From assembly GCF_021271205.1 (NCBI RefSeq), contig NZ_JAIWKS010000007.1, positions 62,001 through 126,000 of the forward strand: a stretch of DNA of 64,000 nucleotides, in the 5' to 3' direction. This document shows positions 34,312 to 42,710 of the stretch, piece by piece; the stretch's first letter is position 1, and each line of letters begins with the position of its first letter. Position numbers and translations under genes: made by a program. The notes below the pieces were generated by a model that was not told where the DNA came from, ran no database searches, and saw only the letters and a list, made by a program, of their open reading frames with translations. Source of the DNA: Pseudomonas uvaldensis (GTDB lineage Bacteria; Pseudomonadota; Gammaproteobacteria; Pseudomonadales; Pseudomonadaceae).

Positions 34312-35361
34312 ATGCTTATCCAGATCCCCGCGCAGCCCAGCGAAAACCTGCGCCCGAGCACGATCATCGCCGAAGGCTTGTTGAACCCTCGCGGTGTCTG
34401 CGTACAGGCCGATGGCAGCCTGCTGCTGGCGGAAGCCGGTTCCGGCCTGCCGGAACAGGCCTTCAGCGGCCGCATCAGTCGACTGCGCCCAGCCCCCCAC
34501 CGGCCCGGCACCTACCTGCCCCGCGAAACCCTGGCGGACGGTTTTCGCGCCATGAACATGCAGGTTCGCATGCTGCGCGATGAAATCATGGGACTGTCGG
34601 ACATCGCCTGCGGTGACGGACGTTGCCTCGCCAGCCTGACCGACTACGTCGAGGGATCGAAATTGCTGGATCTGCAATACACACCGCCCGAGCCGGTATT
34701 TCGCAGCCGGGGCAATCTGAACGCGCTGTGTTATCACCCCTCTCGCCGCAGTTGGCTGGCCGTCAAACCCGATACCAACCAGTTGGTGGAGTTCACCGTC
34801 GGACAGGACGAACGCGTGTTGGTCCAGTTGCCTGAACTGGCTCAGGGTCAGGAAGCCGTCCCCGTGACCCTAGTGTACGAACCGGCGACAGACGCGGTGC
34901 TGATCAGCCTGTTCTCCGGCGAACTGCACGGCGACCCGAGCCGCAAGGGCATCGACTTTGCCGACCGGGCCGGCCAGGTCATTCGGGTCCACCCCGACAA
35001 TGGGCAGATCGAGCGGCTGATCAGCGGCTTGCAACTGCCCACGGGCGTGGCGCTCTGCCCGACAGGAAACGTGCTGGTGCTGGAACTCTGCGACCAACTG
35101 CAACAACCCCTGCTGCCCGACTGGAACGGCGAGGTCCGGCATGGCGGCTTCACCCGGTTCTCGGGCCGGTTGCTGAGCTGCAATCTGCAGACAGCCCAGG
35201 TCAATGTGCTCGCACGGAACCTCGATACCCCGTCCAACCTGTGTGTAGTGCCGGACGCCGTGCTGGTGAGCGAAGGCATGGGCCTGACCGGAAGGCCGTT
35301 GCCCACGCCAGACAATCGAATCGTCCCATTGAGCGGCAGGCTTCGCCGGGTATCGCTCTGA
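34312..35361 (+). CDS. SMP-30/gluconolactonase-like beta-propeller protein
   Basis: 349 residues from ATG at 34312 with GGAGAGA upstream. The repeat pattern is that of a six-bladed propeller: GLLNPRGVCVQADGSLLLAEAGSG, LNALCYHPSRRSWLAVKPDTNQLVEF, GQVIRVHPDNGQIERLISGLQLPTGVALCPTGNVLVLELCD, and LDTPSNLCVVPDAVLVSEG. There is no signal peptide. SMP-30-type proteins act as lactonases or strictosidine-synthase-like enzymes, but no metal-ligand set can be asserted here. It is the last gene of the twelve-gene run and ends 16 bases from the convergent P460-like gene. Confidence 0.8.
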   Translation: MLIQIPAQPSENLRPSTIIAEGLLNPRGVCVQADGSLLLAEAGSGLPEQAFSGRISRLRPAPHRPGTYLPRETLADGFRAMNMQVRMLRDEIMGLSDIACGDGRCLASLTDYVEGSKLLDLQYTPPEPVFRSRGNLNALCYHPSRRSWLAVKPDTNQLVEFTVGQDERVLVQLPELAQGQEAVPVTLVYEPATDAVLISLFSGELHGDPSRKGIDFADRAGQVIRVHPDNGQIERLISGLQLPTGVALCPTGNVLVLELCDQLQQPLLPDWNGEVRHGGFTRFSGRLLSCNLQTAQVNVLARNLDTPSNLCVVPDAVLVSEGMGLTGRPLPTPDNRIVPLSGRLRRVSL

Positions 35362-35377
35362 TCGACATGCGATCGAG

Positions 35378-35875
35378 TCATGGCGCCCACCGCGTGAAGA
35401 CATAATCATGGTTCTGCACGCGCGCCTGGTGGCAGGCGAAGCAGGTCTGGTGCTGGGCCTCGTCGGCGGGTTTGCCGTCGATGAAGCGACCGAAGCCCCA
35501 GCCGCCGGTCGATGCGTATTTGCTCGAGTCCTTGACCATCACCTGGACGGTGGTGGCCGCGCCGGGAATGGAGGCCGGCTCGAATTCCGGCGACTGGACA
35601 TGTTTCCAGGCCAGCTTCACCAGCACCGTACCATCCGGGAACGGCTGCGTAGACGCCTGATAAGCTTTGACCGCCCGATCATTGCCCACCACGGCCCGGA
35701 GCTCGTTCAGGGGCGCCGCTTCCTGCGCCGGTGCGATCAACGCCCACTGGCGATAGCCCTCGGGCAGCTTCACGCCATAGATGGGTGAGGCATTGCCGTC
35801 ACCCGAGTCGCCCAGGGCGACTCCGGCAAAGGTCGCCAGGGCGGCGGCCAGCAAGGTCAGGTATCGGTGTTTCAT
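35378..35875 (-). CDS. Cytochrome P460-family secreted haem protein
   Basis: 165 residues from ATG at 35875, chosen because GGGAGAG lies upstream and a signal peptide follows (MKHRYLTLLAAALATFAGVALG). The P460 fold signature is visible: LPEGYRQWALIAP, TVLVKLAWK, VQVMVKDSSKYASTGGWGFGRF, and the haem site C145-F-A-C148-H149 followed by VQNHDYVFTRWAP. P460 proteins oxidise hydroxylamine or act as periplasmic redox proteins. Convergent with the ebo-linked operon and just downstream of an alpha/beta hydrolase gene on the same strand (23-base gap). Confidence 0.88.
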   Translation of the reverse strand: MKHRYLTLLAAALATFAGVALGDSGDGNASPIYGVKLPEGYRQWALIAPAQEAAPLNELRAVVGNDRAVKAYQASTQPFPDGTVLVKLAWKHVQSPEFEPASIPGAATTVQVMVKDSSKYASTGGWGFGRFIDGKPADEAQHQTCFACHQARVQNHDYVFTRWAP

Positions 35876-35898
35876 CGCTGCTCTCCCTTCAAGGACGC

Positions 35899-36972
35899 TC
35901 ACAGGTGATCGGCGTCGATCACCGCCTGGGCGAAAGCCTGCGGGGCTTCCTGCGGCAGGTTGTGGCCGATGCCTCCGCTGATCAGGCGATACTCATATTT
36001 GCCGGTAAAGCGCTTGGCATAAGCCTCGGCAGGCGGATGCGGCGCCCCGTTGGCATCGCCTTCAAGGGTGATGGTCGGCACGCCGATGGACGGGAATGTC
36101 GCCAGTTTTTTCTCCAGGGCCTCGTAACGGGCTTCCCCCTTGACCAGGCCCAGACGCCAGCGATAGTTGAAAATGGTGATGGCGGCATGATCGGGGTTCT
36201 GCAAAGCGGCAGCGCTTCGGTCGTAGGTGGCGTCATCGAAGTTCCACTTGGGCGAAGCCAGTTTCCAGATCAACTTGGCGAAGTCATGGGTGTTTTTCTC
36301 ATAGCCCAGACGGCCACGCTCTGTCGCGAAGTAGAACTGATACCACCACTGCAGCTCAGCGGCCGGTGGCAAAGGCGCCTTGCCCGCATCCTGACTGCCG
36401 ATCAGATAACCACTGACGGCAACCAGCGCCTTCACACGCTCGGGCCACAACGCGGCGACTATGTCGGCCGTGCGCGCCCCCCAGTCATAACCGCCCAGCA
36501 CGGCCTGTTTGATGTTCAGCGCGTCCATGAAGTCGATCAGATCCTTGGCGAGCGCGGCGGGCTGGCCGTTGCGAACGGTCTTGGCCGACAGAAAGCGCGT
36601 ATCGCCATAACCGCGGGCATACGGAATCAGCACCCGGTAGCCTTTTTCCGCCAGTGCCGGCGCCACGTCGGTGTAACTGTGAATGTCGTAGGGCCAACCG
36701 TGCAGCAGGATCACCACCGGCCCGTCGACGGGACCGACCTCGGCATAGGAAACCTCCAGTAGCCCCGCCTTTACATGCTTCAGCGATCCGAACGAAGTGT
36801 GACTGCCCGGCGTAATGGCGCCGACGGTGCTTGCCGGTACTTCAGCGGCGTTCGCTTGCGACGAGGCAGCCCCCAGGGCGCCCAGTTGCAACAAGGCAAT
36901 CGCCAGGACAGAGGGCGCGAGCAGCCGCCGAAGGCGCGGTGAGGAGGTTGGGTTCAACAGAGTCGTGGCCAT
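35899..36972 (-). CDS. Exported alpha/beta hydrolase, epoxide-hydrolase/haloalkane-dehalogenase-like
   Basis: 357 residues with a long basic leader and hydrophobic stretch (RRLLAPSVLAIALLQLGALGAASSQANA) typical of a secretion signal. Oxyanion motif HGWP at 91-94, nucleophile aspartate D163 in GGYDWGART and catalytic histidine in SGGIGHNLPQEAP near the C-terminus. An Asp nucleophile with HGWP is the pattern of epoxide hydrolases and dehalogenases. The ribosome-binding site is GGGAG. It is upstream of, and probably cotranscribed with, the P460-like gene. Confidence 0.87.
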   Translation of the reverse strand: MATTLLNPTSSPRLRRLLAPSVLAIALLQLGALGAASSQANAAEVPASTVGAITPGSHTSFGSLKHVKAGLLEVSYAEVGPVDGPVVILLHGWPYDIHSYTDVAPALAEKGYRVLIPYARGYGDTRFLSAKTVRNGQPAALAKDLIDFMDALNIKQAVLGGYDWGARTADIVAALWPERVKALVAVSGYLIGSQDAGKAPLPPAAELQWWYQFYFATERGRLGYEKNTHDFAKLIWKLASPKWNFDDATYDRSAAALQNPDHAAITIFNYRWRLGLVKGEARYEALEKKLATFPSIGVPTITLEGDANGAPHPPAEAYAKRFTGKYEYRLISGGIGHNLPQEAPQAFAQAVIDADHL

Positions 36973-37194
36973 GGTGAATCTCCCTTGGGGACGGCAGGTA
37001 GCGGTTCGAAATGTGAGAGCGGTTGGAAGCGGTTTGCCAACGGATTTGCCCGAGGCAAGACGGCCCTGCGCTGTCTCGATGGGGTCATTTAATGCCGGGG
37101 AGGTATCGCGGATGTGTCACGGCGGCCTGTTTTGGAAACAGTCCGTATCGACGTGGGGTTCTGATACACAGAGATACAAAGCGATCGAGGGGTT

Positions 37195-37219
37195 TCCCGG
37201 GGCCATTGCAGCCCCGGGA
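37195..37219 (-). terminator. Putative terminator hairpin after ydiJ
   Basis: tcccgggg (37195-37202) and ccccggga (37212-37219) form a perfect 8-bp GC-rich stem with a nine-base loop, 13 bases beyond the stop of the minus-strand ydiJ gene. There is no real T run after it (AAACCCC), so termination may be weak. The rest of the 260-base gap up to the hydrolase gene shows nothing clear. Confidence 0.5.
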
Positions 37220-37232
37220 GATCGGATGCCTG

Positions 37233-40200
37233 TCAGGTGAGGTCCGACAGCGCCTTCACACGTGCCAACACGACCTGCAGGGGGTGCAGCACCGTTGTGC
37301 CCTCCTGGCGCTTGACCTGGCTACGGCAGGAATACCCATCGGCAACGACTCGCCCCGTCCGGTTGAGCCGCTGGATGAGCGGTTTCCAGGACTGTCCGTA
37401 GATCGTGTCCGATGTCGTGGCATTGCGTGCTTCGTGACCGTAGGTCCCCGACATGCCGCAGCAGCCACTGGCCGGGACCTGAAGAACCAGTCCCATGCGC
37501 TCGAATATCTTCTGCCACAACGCGACACTGCCTGGCTCGTTGGTCTTTTCCGTGCAATGGGGAAGGAACTGATAAGGCTCATCCGACTGCGCGACCTGCG
37601 TGTGCGGCATTGCGCTGGCCAGCCACTCTTGCGCGAGCAGCACCCGAGGCGTCACGTCGCCCGCGGCCTTGGTGTATTCCTGTCGATAGACCAGGGTCAT
37701 CGCCGGATCGAGTCCCACCAATGGGATCCGGTAGTGCTGCAGGCTCGACAACGTCTGCCCGTTGAAGTTGGCGGCCTTTTCGAACGCCTTGAGGAAACCC
37801 TGGACCTGGAGCGGCTTGCCATTGGGCGCGTACGGGGCCAGGTAGACCTTGTAGCCAAGCCGAGCAATCAATTCCAGCCAGTCAACCAGCAACGGGGTTT
37901 CAAAGAAGCGCGTGAAGGCGTCCTGGACGAGGATGACGCTTTTCTCTCGCTGCTCGTCTGACAGCGCGGCCAGACGTTCAGGCGTTGCGGCCTCCACGCC
38001 CCATGTCCGACAAGCGGCCGTGAAGTCCACCAGACTGAGTAGCGGACTGTCGACCATCCCGGCCGCCCGTTCGAGTAACCAGCGAACCGGCCGCGCGCTC
38101 ATGACGAAATTGTAGAGGCGCGGCGTCCTGGCGAGGTAGGGAACCGTATATTCCAGGGAGCCGATCAGGTAGTCCTTCAAGGGACGTAGGTACCGGCTGT
38201 GGTACAACTCCAGGAAACGCGAACGAAACTCCGGCACGTTCACCTTGACCGGGCATTGGCCCGCGCAGGATTTACAGGCCAGGCACCCCGCCATCGCCTC
38301 ATAGACTTCGTGGGAAAAATCCTGCTGGCCCAACTTATGCGACAGGCTGTTGATCGCGCGGCGGGCAATGTTCCAAGGCGCGGCGGACCGCAACCGATCG
38401 CTTGCAGCGAGGACATCGACGCCCTCAAGCCCCTGCCGCCTCAGCCACTCACGTATCAACGACGCCCGGCCTTTCGGCGAGTGGACCCGGTTGCGCGTGG
38501 CCTTCCATGACGGGCACATGGCGTCATCGGGATCGAAGTTGTAGCAGGCGCCGTTGCCGTTGCAATGCACCGCCGCGTCATAGCTTTTCCAGACGCGCTC
38601 GTCGATCGTACGATCCAGATCGCCGCGCAACTGCACTTCATCGACCCGTGTCAGTCGAGCATCGGGGACCGTTGCGGGCGTGGCGATCTTGCCCGGGTTC
38701 AGTTGATTGCCGGGATCGAACGCCGCCTTCAACGCTTGCAAGGACGGATACAGGTCGCCGAAATAATCCGGCACATACTGCGACCGCAAGCCCTTGCCAT
38801 GTTCCCCCCACAACAGCCCACCGTATTTTTGAGTCAGGGCCGCGACCGCATCGGAAACAGGTTGAATCAGGGCCGCCTGGGCAGGATCCTTCATGTCCAG
38901 GATCGGGCGCACGTGCAAGACACCGGCGTCGACGTGGCCGAACATGCCGTATTGCAAGCCATGGCTGTCCAGGAGTGCTCGAAACTCGAGGATGAAATCC
39001 GCCAGGTTTTCGGGAGGCACAGCGGTGTCTTCGACGAACGGCTGTGGCCTGGCCTCTCCCTTGACGTTGCCCAACAAGCCCACTGCGCGCTTGCGCATCG
39101 CATAGACGCGCTTCAGCGCATCGGCACCGATGGCCAGCGTGTGGCCCAGGCGCACAACGGAGGTATCGCGCTGCAAATGCTGCACGAACTCATGGACACG
39201 CTGCTGGAGAACCTCTTCATCGTCGGCGCTGAATTCAATGAGGTTGATTCCCAGCGTCGGCCTGGCGGGGTCTTCAGGGAAATACTCCGCGACACCGTGC
39301 CAGACGATATCGTTCATCGCCAACATCAGGACCTTGGAGTCCACGGTCTCGATCGACAGCGGCTTCATCCCCATCAGCGCCTTCGCGTCTCGCAAGGCAT
39401 CCATGAATCCCGCGTAGCGTACGTTCACCAGGATGGAATATTTGGGGATGGGCAGGACGTTCAGTTTTGCCTCGACGATAAAGCCGAGTGACCCTTCGGA
39501 ACCGCAGAGCACGCTATTGAGATTGAAGCGCCCGTCCGGTTCACGCAGGTGCGCCAGGTCATAGCCCGTCAGGCAACGATTGAGTTTCGGGAAGGTGGTC
39601 TCGATCAGCTCAGCCTGGGTGTCGGCGATGTCCAAGGCGCATTGGTAGACTTGCGCCACCCGATCACCGCGACTGGCCAGTTCGGACAATTGCTGCGCAT
39701 CGACAGGCGAGCTGGTGAAACAGGCGCCGCCCAGCAGCACGGTCGACAACTCTAGGACGTGATCGCGCGTCTTGCCGTAGGTACAGCTCCCCTGGCCACT
39801 GGCATCGGTATTGATCATCCCGCCGATGGTCGCGCGATTCGACGTCGACAGTTCAGGTGCGAAGAACAGCCCATGGGGTTTGAGCGCCGCGTTCAATTGG
39901 TCCTTGACCACGCCACTCTGCACCCTGACCCAGCCCTCTTCGATGTTGATGTCCAGAATGTTGTTCAGATGGCGAGAGAGGTCGACCACCACACCATCGG
40001 TGAGGGACTGCCCGTTAGTGCCCGTTCCGCCACCTCGAGGCGTGAGCACCACCTGACGGTGCTCGGGCTGGTCAGCCAGGCGCGACAGGCACTGCACGTC
40101 TTCTACATCGAGCGGAAACACCGCCGCCTGGGGCAGGCGCTGGTAGATGGAGTTGTCGGTTGCCAATACCGTCCGGTCGCCAAGGTGGCGGGCAATCTCG

Positions 40201-40286
40201 CCGCGGAACCCCGCCCTTTCGAGGGCGTTTAAAAAAGCGTCATAGGTCGCTTCCTGGGGGGAAGAAGGCGCTAACCGGGCAATCAT
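37233..40286 (-). CDS. ydiJ: FAD/4Fe-4S D-2-hydroxyglutarate dehydrogenase, YdiJ type
   Basis: 1017 residues, matching YdiJ. The N-terminal FAD-binding type 4 (PCMH/VAO) domain covers about residues 45-200 (TPRGGGTGTNGQSL, ATIGGMINTDASGQG). The FAD-linked oxidase C domain runs to about 540 (HVDAGVLHVRP, GLLWGEHGKGLRS). A cysteine-rich region near 574 (CNGNGACYNF...MCPSWKATR) and the iron-sulfur motif CLACKSCAGQCP near 665-680 follow. A C-terminal CCG region has CCGMSGTYGHEARN near 944. It oxidises D-2-hydroxyglutarate, a by-product of serine synthesis, and passes electrons to the respiratory chain. Divergent from a LysR gene that probably regulates it. Confidence 0.92.
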   Translation of the reverse strand: MIARLAPSSPQEATYDAFLNALERAGFRGEIARHLGDRTVLATDNSIYQRLPQAAVFPLDVEDVQCLSRLADQPEHRQVVLTPRGGGTGTNGQSLTDGVVVDLSRHLNNILDINIEEGWVRVQSGVVKDQLNAALKPHGLFFAPELSTSNRATIGGMINTDASGQGSCTYGKTRDHVLELSTVLLGGACFTSSPVDAQQLSELASRGDRVAQVYQCALDIADTQAELIETTFPKLNRCLTGYDLAHLREPDGRFNLNSVLCGSEGSLGFIVEAKLNVLPIPKYSILVNVRYAGFMDALRDAKALMGMKPLSIETVDSKVLMLAMNDIVWHGVAEYFPEDPARPTLGINLIEFSADDEEVLQQRVHEFVQHLQRDTSVVRLGHTLAIGADALKRVYAMRKRAVGLLGNVKGEARPQPFVEDTAVPPENLADFILEFRALLDSHGLQYGMFGHVDAGVLHVRPILDMKDPAQAALIQPVSDAVAALTQKYGGLLWGEHGKGLRSQYVPDYFGDLYPSLQALKAAFDPGNQLNPGKIATPATVPDARLTRVDEVQLRGDLDRTIDERVWKSYDAAVHCNGNGACYNFDPDDAMCPSWKATRNRVHSPKGRASLIREWLRRQGLEGVDVLAASDRLRSAAPWNIARRAINSLSHKLGQQDFSHEVYEAMAGCLACKSCAGQCPVKVNVPEFRSRFLELYHSRYLRPLKDYLIGSLEYTVPYLARTPRLYNFVMSARPVRWLLERAAGMVDSPLLSLVDFTAACRTWGVEAATPERLAALSDEQREKSVILVQDAFTRFFETPLLVDWLELIARLGYKVYLAPYAPNGKPLQVQGFLKAFEKAANFNGQTLSSLQHYRIPLVGLDPAMTLVYRQEYTKAAGDVTPRVLLAQEWLASAMPHTQVAQSDEPYQFLPHCTEKTNEPGSVALWQKIFERMGLVLQVPASGCCGMSGTYGHEARNATTSDTIYGQSWKPLIQRLNRTGRVVADGYSCRSQVKRQEGTTVLHPLQVVLARVKALSDLT

Positions 40287-40443
40287 GATGGGATTCCTGC
40301 AGGCTAAAAGCTAATCTATGCATTCTCGTTACGCATGCTCGGGACACGGTACGCTTAACGGACGCATTTGGTTTTGCTGATTCTTGCGTCTATACGTCCT
40401 TGGAACAAACGTAATTCCTGCCGTTTTTGCATGAGCTTTATGA

Positions 40444-41346
40444 ATGAATCCAAGAAGATTGACGCCTTCGATGTCTCTGTTGGTTGCCTTTGAGGCCGCC
40501 GCTCGCCATGGCAGTTTCACCAAGGCCGCCGAAGAACTGGCATTGACCCAGAGCGCCGTCAGCCGCCAGGTTCAAACCCTGGAGGCACAACTCGACATCG
40601 AACTCTTCAGACGTGAAGGCCGCAGAATCGAACTGACGCCGGTCGGGGCACTCTATCAGCACGAATTGACAGCAGCGCTGGGGCGCATTCGCAGCGCAAC
40701 GTTGCAAGCCATTTCGTACCGGAACGACGGGGGCCCCTTGAACCTGGCAGTGCTGCCAACACTGGGTTCGAAATGGCTGCTGCCCCGGATGCATGAGTTC
40801 TACGCCAGGCATCCCGGCATACTGGTTCATATCCATTCCAGAATTATCCGCGAAGACGTCCAGGCGTCCACCCAGGACATGAACGCGATCATCTGCGCAG
40901 GCTCCGGCGAGTGGCCCGGCTATATCTCGCACAAGCTGCTCACAGAAAAACTGGTGGTTATTGCCAGCCCCTCGGCGCTGCCCGGATACCGCACTTTGTC
41001 ACCCGAGGATATTGCCGGGCAGGTGCTGCTCAACGTGGTTTCAAGGCCCAGCGTCTGGTCGGACTGGTTCGACGCCCATGGCCTCGACCATCGGCAAATG
41101 AGATCCGGTCCCGGCTTCGAGCTTACGGCTCACTTGATCCAGGCAGTGTCCGCGGGCATCGGCATCGGACTGATCCCGCACATTCTGGTGCAGGACGAAT
41201 TGAAAAGTGGCGAGCTGGTCACGGTATCCGAACCGATGGAAAGTGGACGCAGCTACTTCCTCGCCTACCCGACCCGCTACCAGCACCTGCCTTCACTGAA
41301 AGCCTTCAGCCAATGGTTGCTGTCGCTGCCGTTTCCGGATCAATGA
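40444..41346 (+). CDS. LysR-family transcriptional regulator (GcvA-like), divergent from ydiJ
   Basis: 300 residues. HTH AFEAAARHGSFTKAAEELALTQSAVSRQVQTLEAQL at about 13-47 is a textbook LysR N-terminus of the GcvA group. The effector domain runs from about 92 (LNLAVLPTLGSKWLLPRM ... VSAGIGIGLIPHILVQDEL). The start codon at 40444 gives MNPRRLTPSMS; an in-frame choice further upstream is not available because the ATG at 40440 is out of frame. The 157-base gap to ydiJ is the likely site of control. Ends at a strong terminator. Confidence 0.92.
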   Translation: MNPRRLTPSMSLLVAFEAAARHGSFTKAAEELALTQSAVSRQVQTLEAQLDIELFRREGRRIELTPVGALYQHELTAALGRIRSATLQAISYRNDGGPLNLAVLPTLGSKWLLPRMHEFYARHPGILVHIHSRIIREDVQASTQDMNAIICAGSGEWPGYISHKLLTEKLVVIASPSALPGYRTLSPEDIAGQVLLNVVSRPSVWSDWFDAHGLDHRQMRSGPGFELTAHLIQAVSAGIGIGLIPHILVQDELKSGELVTVSEPMESGRSYFLAYPTRYQHLPSLKAFSQWLLSLPFPDQ

Positions 41347-41361
41347 CCCCTGCGGTCACGC

Positions 41362-41397
41362 AAAAAAAATGGACCTCTTTTCAGAGGTCCATTTTTT
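41362..41397. terminator. Bidirectional rho-independent terminator
   Basis: atggacctct (41369-41378) and agaggtccat (41383-41392) form a ten-base stem with a four-base loop. The A run before it (41362-41369) and T run after it (41392-41397) make it active on both strands, ending the LysR gene and the convergent polyamine genes. Confidence 0.93.
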
Positions 41398-41449
41398 CAC
41401 GGCCAGGAACGAGAAACGAGATTCGCCTGATCAGGCAATCTCAAGCACC

Positions 41450-42685
41450 TCAGTTCCAGGGACGGTCTCCGTGCTCATCCTTGATGCGGGTCGGCAGACC
41501 CATTACATCCAGTGCCTTGAGGAAAGCCTCGGCGGGCAGTTCCTCGACGTTGACCATGCGTTGCACGTCCCACTCGCCACGGGCAACCAGCAAGGCGGCG
41601 GCCACCGGCGGTACGCCTGCGGTATAGGAAATGCCCTGGCTGTCGGTTTCCGCGTACGCTTCTTCGTGGTCAGCCACGTTGTAGATGAACACTTCGCGCG
41701 GCTTACCGTCCTTGGTGCCCTTGACCAGATCACCGATGCAGGTCTTGCCGGTATAGCCGGGTGCGAGGGAGCTAGGGTCAGGCAGCACGGCCTTGACCAC
41801 TTTCAGCGGCACGACTTCCAGCCCTTCGGCTGTCTTGACCGGCTGCTCGGAAAGCAGGCCCAGGTTCTTGAGCACGGTGAAGACATTGATGTAGTGCTCG
41901 CCGAAGCTCATCCAGAAACGCACATTGGGCACGCCGAGGTTCTTCGACAGCGAGTGCACTTCATCGTGGCCGGTCAGGTAGAGATTCTGCGATCCCACGA
42001 CCGGCAGGTCATCGGTACGCTTGACCTCGAACATCGTATTGCTGGTCCATTGGCTGTTCTGCCAGCTCCATACTTGTCCGGTGAACTCACGGAAATTGAT
42101 TTCCGGGTCGAAATTGGTGGCGAAATACTTGCCATGGGAACCGGCGTTGACGTCCAGGATGTCGATCGAATCGATCTGGTCGAAATACTGTTGTTGTGCC
42201 AGCGCCGCGTAGGCGTTGACCACACCCGGATCGAAACCCGCGCCGAGAATGGCCGTGATGTTCTTCTGTTGGCATTCTTCGAGGTGCTTCCACTCGTAAT
42301 TGCCATACCAGGGCGGGGTCTCGCAGATCTTGCCCGGTTCTTCGTGAATGGCGGTGTCCAGGTAGGCCGCGCCGGTATCGATGCAGGCACGCAGCACCGA
42401 CATGTTGAGAAAAGCGGAGCCGACGTTGATGACGATCTGCGATTCGGTCTCGCGGATCAGCGCCTTGGTCGCCTCGATGTCCAGGGCGTTCAGTGCGAAA
42501 GCCTTGATTTCAGCGGGTTGTTTGAGGCTACCCTTGGCCTTGACGCTGTCGATGATGGCCTGGCATTTGGAGATGTTGCGCGACGCGATAGCAATACGAC
42601 CGAGTTCGTCGTTGTGCTGCGCGCACTTGTGGGCCACCACCTTGGCGACACCTCCTGCACCAATGATAAGGACGTTCTTCTTCAA
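41450..42685 (-). CDS. Carboxynorspermidine/carboxyspermidine dehydrogenase (saccharopine dehydrogenase family)
   Basis: 411 residues from TTG at 42685, supported by AAGGAG 12 bases upstream; the frame extends further but without a ribosome-binding site. KKNVLIIGAGGVAKVVAHKC is the NAD(P)-binding Rossmann motif at the N-terminus. SQIVINVGSAFLNMSVLRACIDTGAAYLDTA and ILGAGFDPGVVNAYAALA are typical of LYS1/CASDH proteins. It reductively condenses aspartate semialdehyde with a diamine (putrescine or diaminopropane). The product is the substrate of NspC, encoded 25 bases upstream in the same transcript. This is the alternative polyamine route that does not use SAM. Confidence 0.93.
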   Translation of the reverse strand: MKKNVLIIGAGGVAKVVAHKCAQHNDELGRIAIASRNISKCQAIIDSVKAKGSLKQPAEIKAFALNALDIEATKALIRETESQIVINVGSAFLNMSVLRACIDTGAAYLDTAIHEEPGKICETPPWYGNYEWKHLEECQQKNITAILGAGFDPGVVNAYAALAQQQYFDQIDSIDILDVNAGSHGKYFATNFDPEINFREFTGQVWSWQNSQWTSNTMFEVKRTDDLPVVGSQNLYLTGHDEVHSLSKNLGVPNVRFWMSFGEHYINVFTVLKNLGLLSEQPVKTAEGLEVVPLKVVKAVLPDPSSLAPGYTGKTCIGDLVKGTKDGKPREVFIYNVADHEEAYAETDSQGISYTAGVPPVAAALLVARGEWDVQRMVNVEELPAEAFLKALDVMGLPTRIKDEHGDRPWN

Positions 42686-42710
42686 TTTTTTCAATTCTCC
42701 TTTCCGCCAG

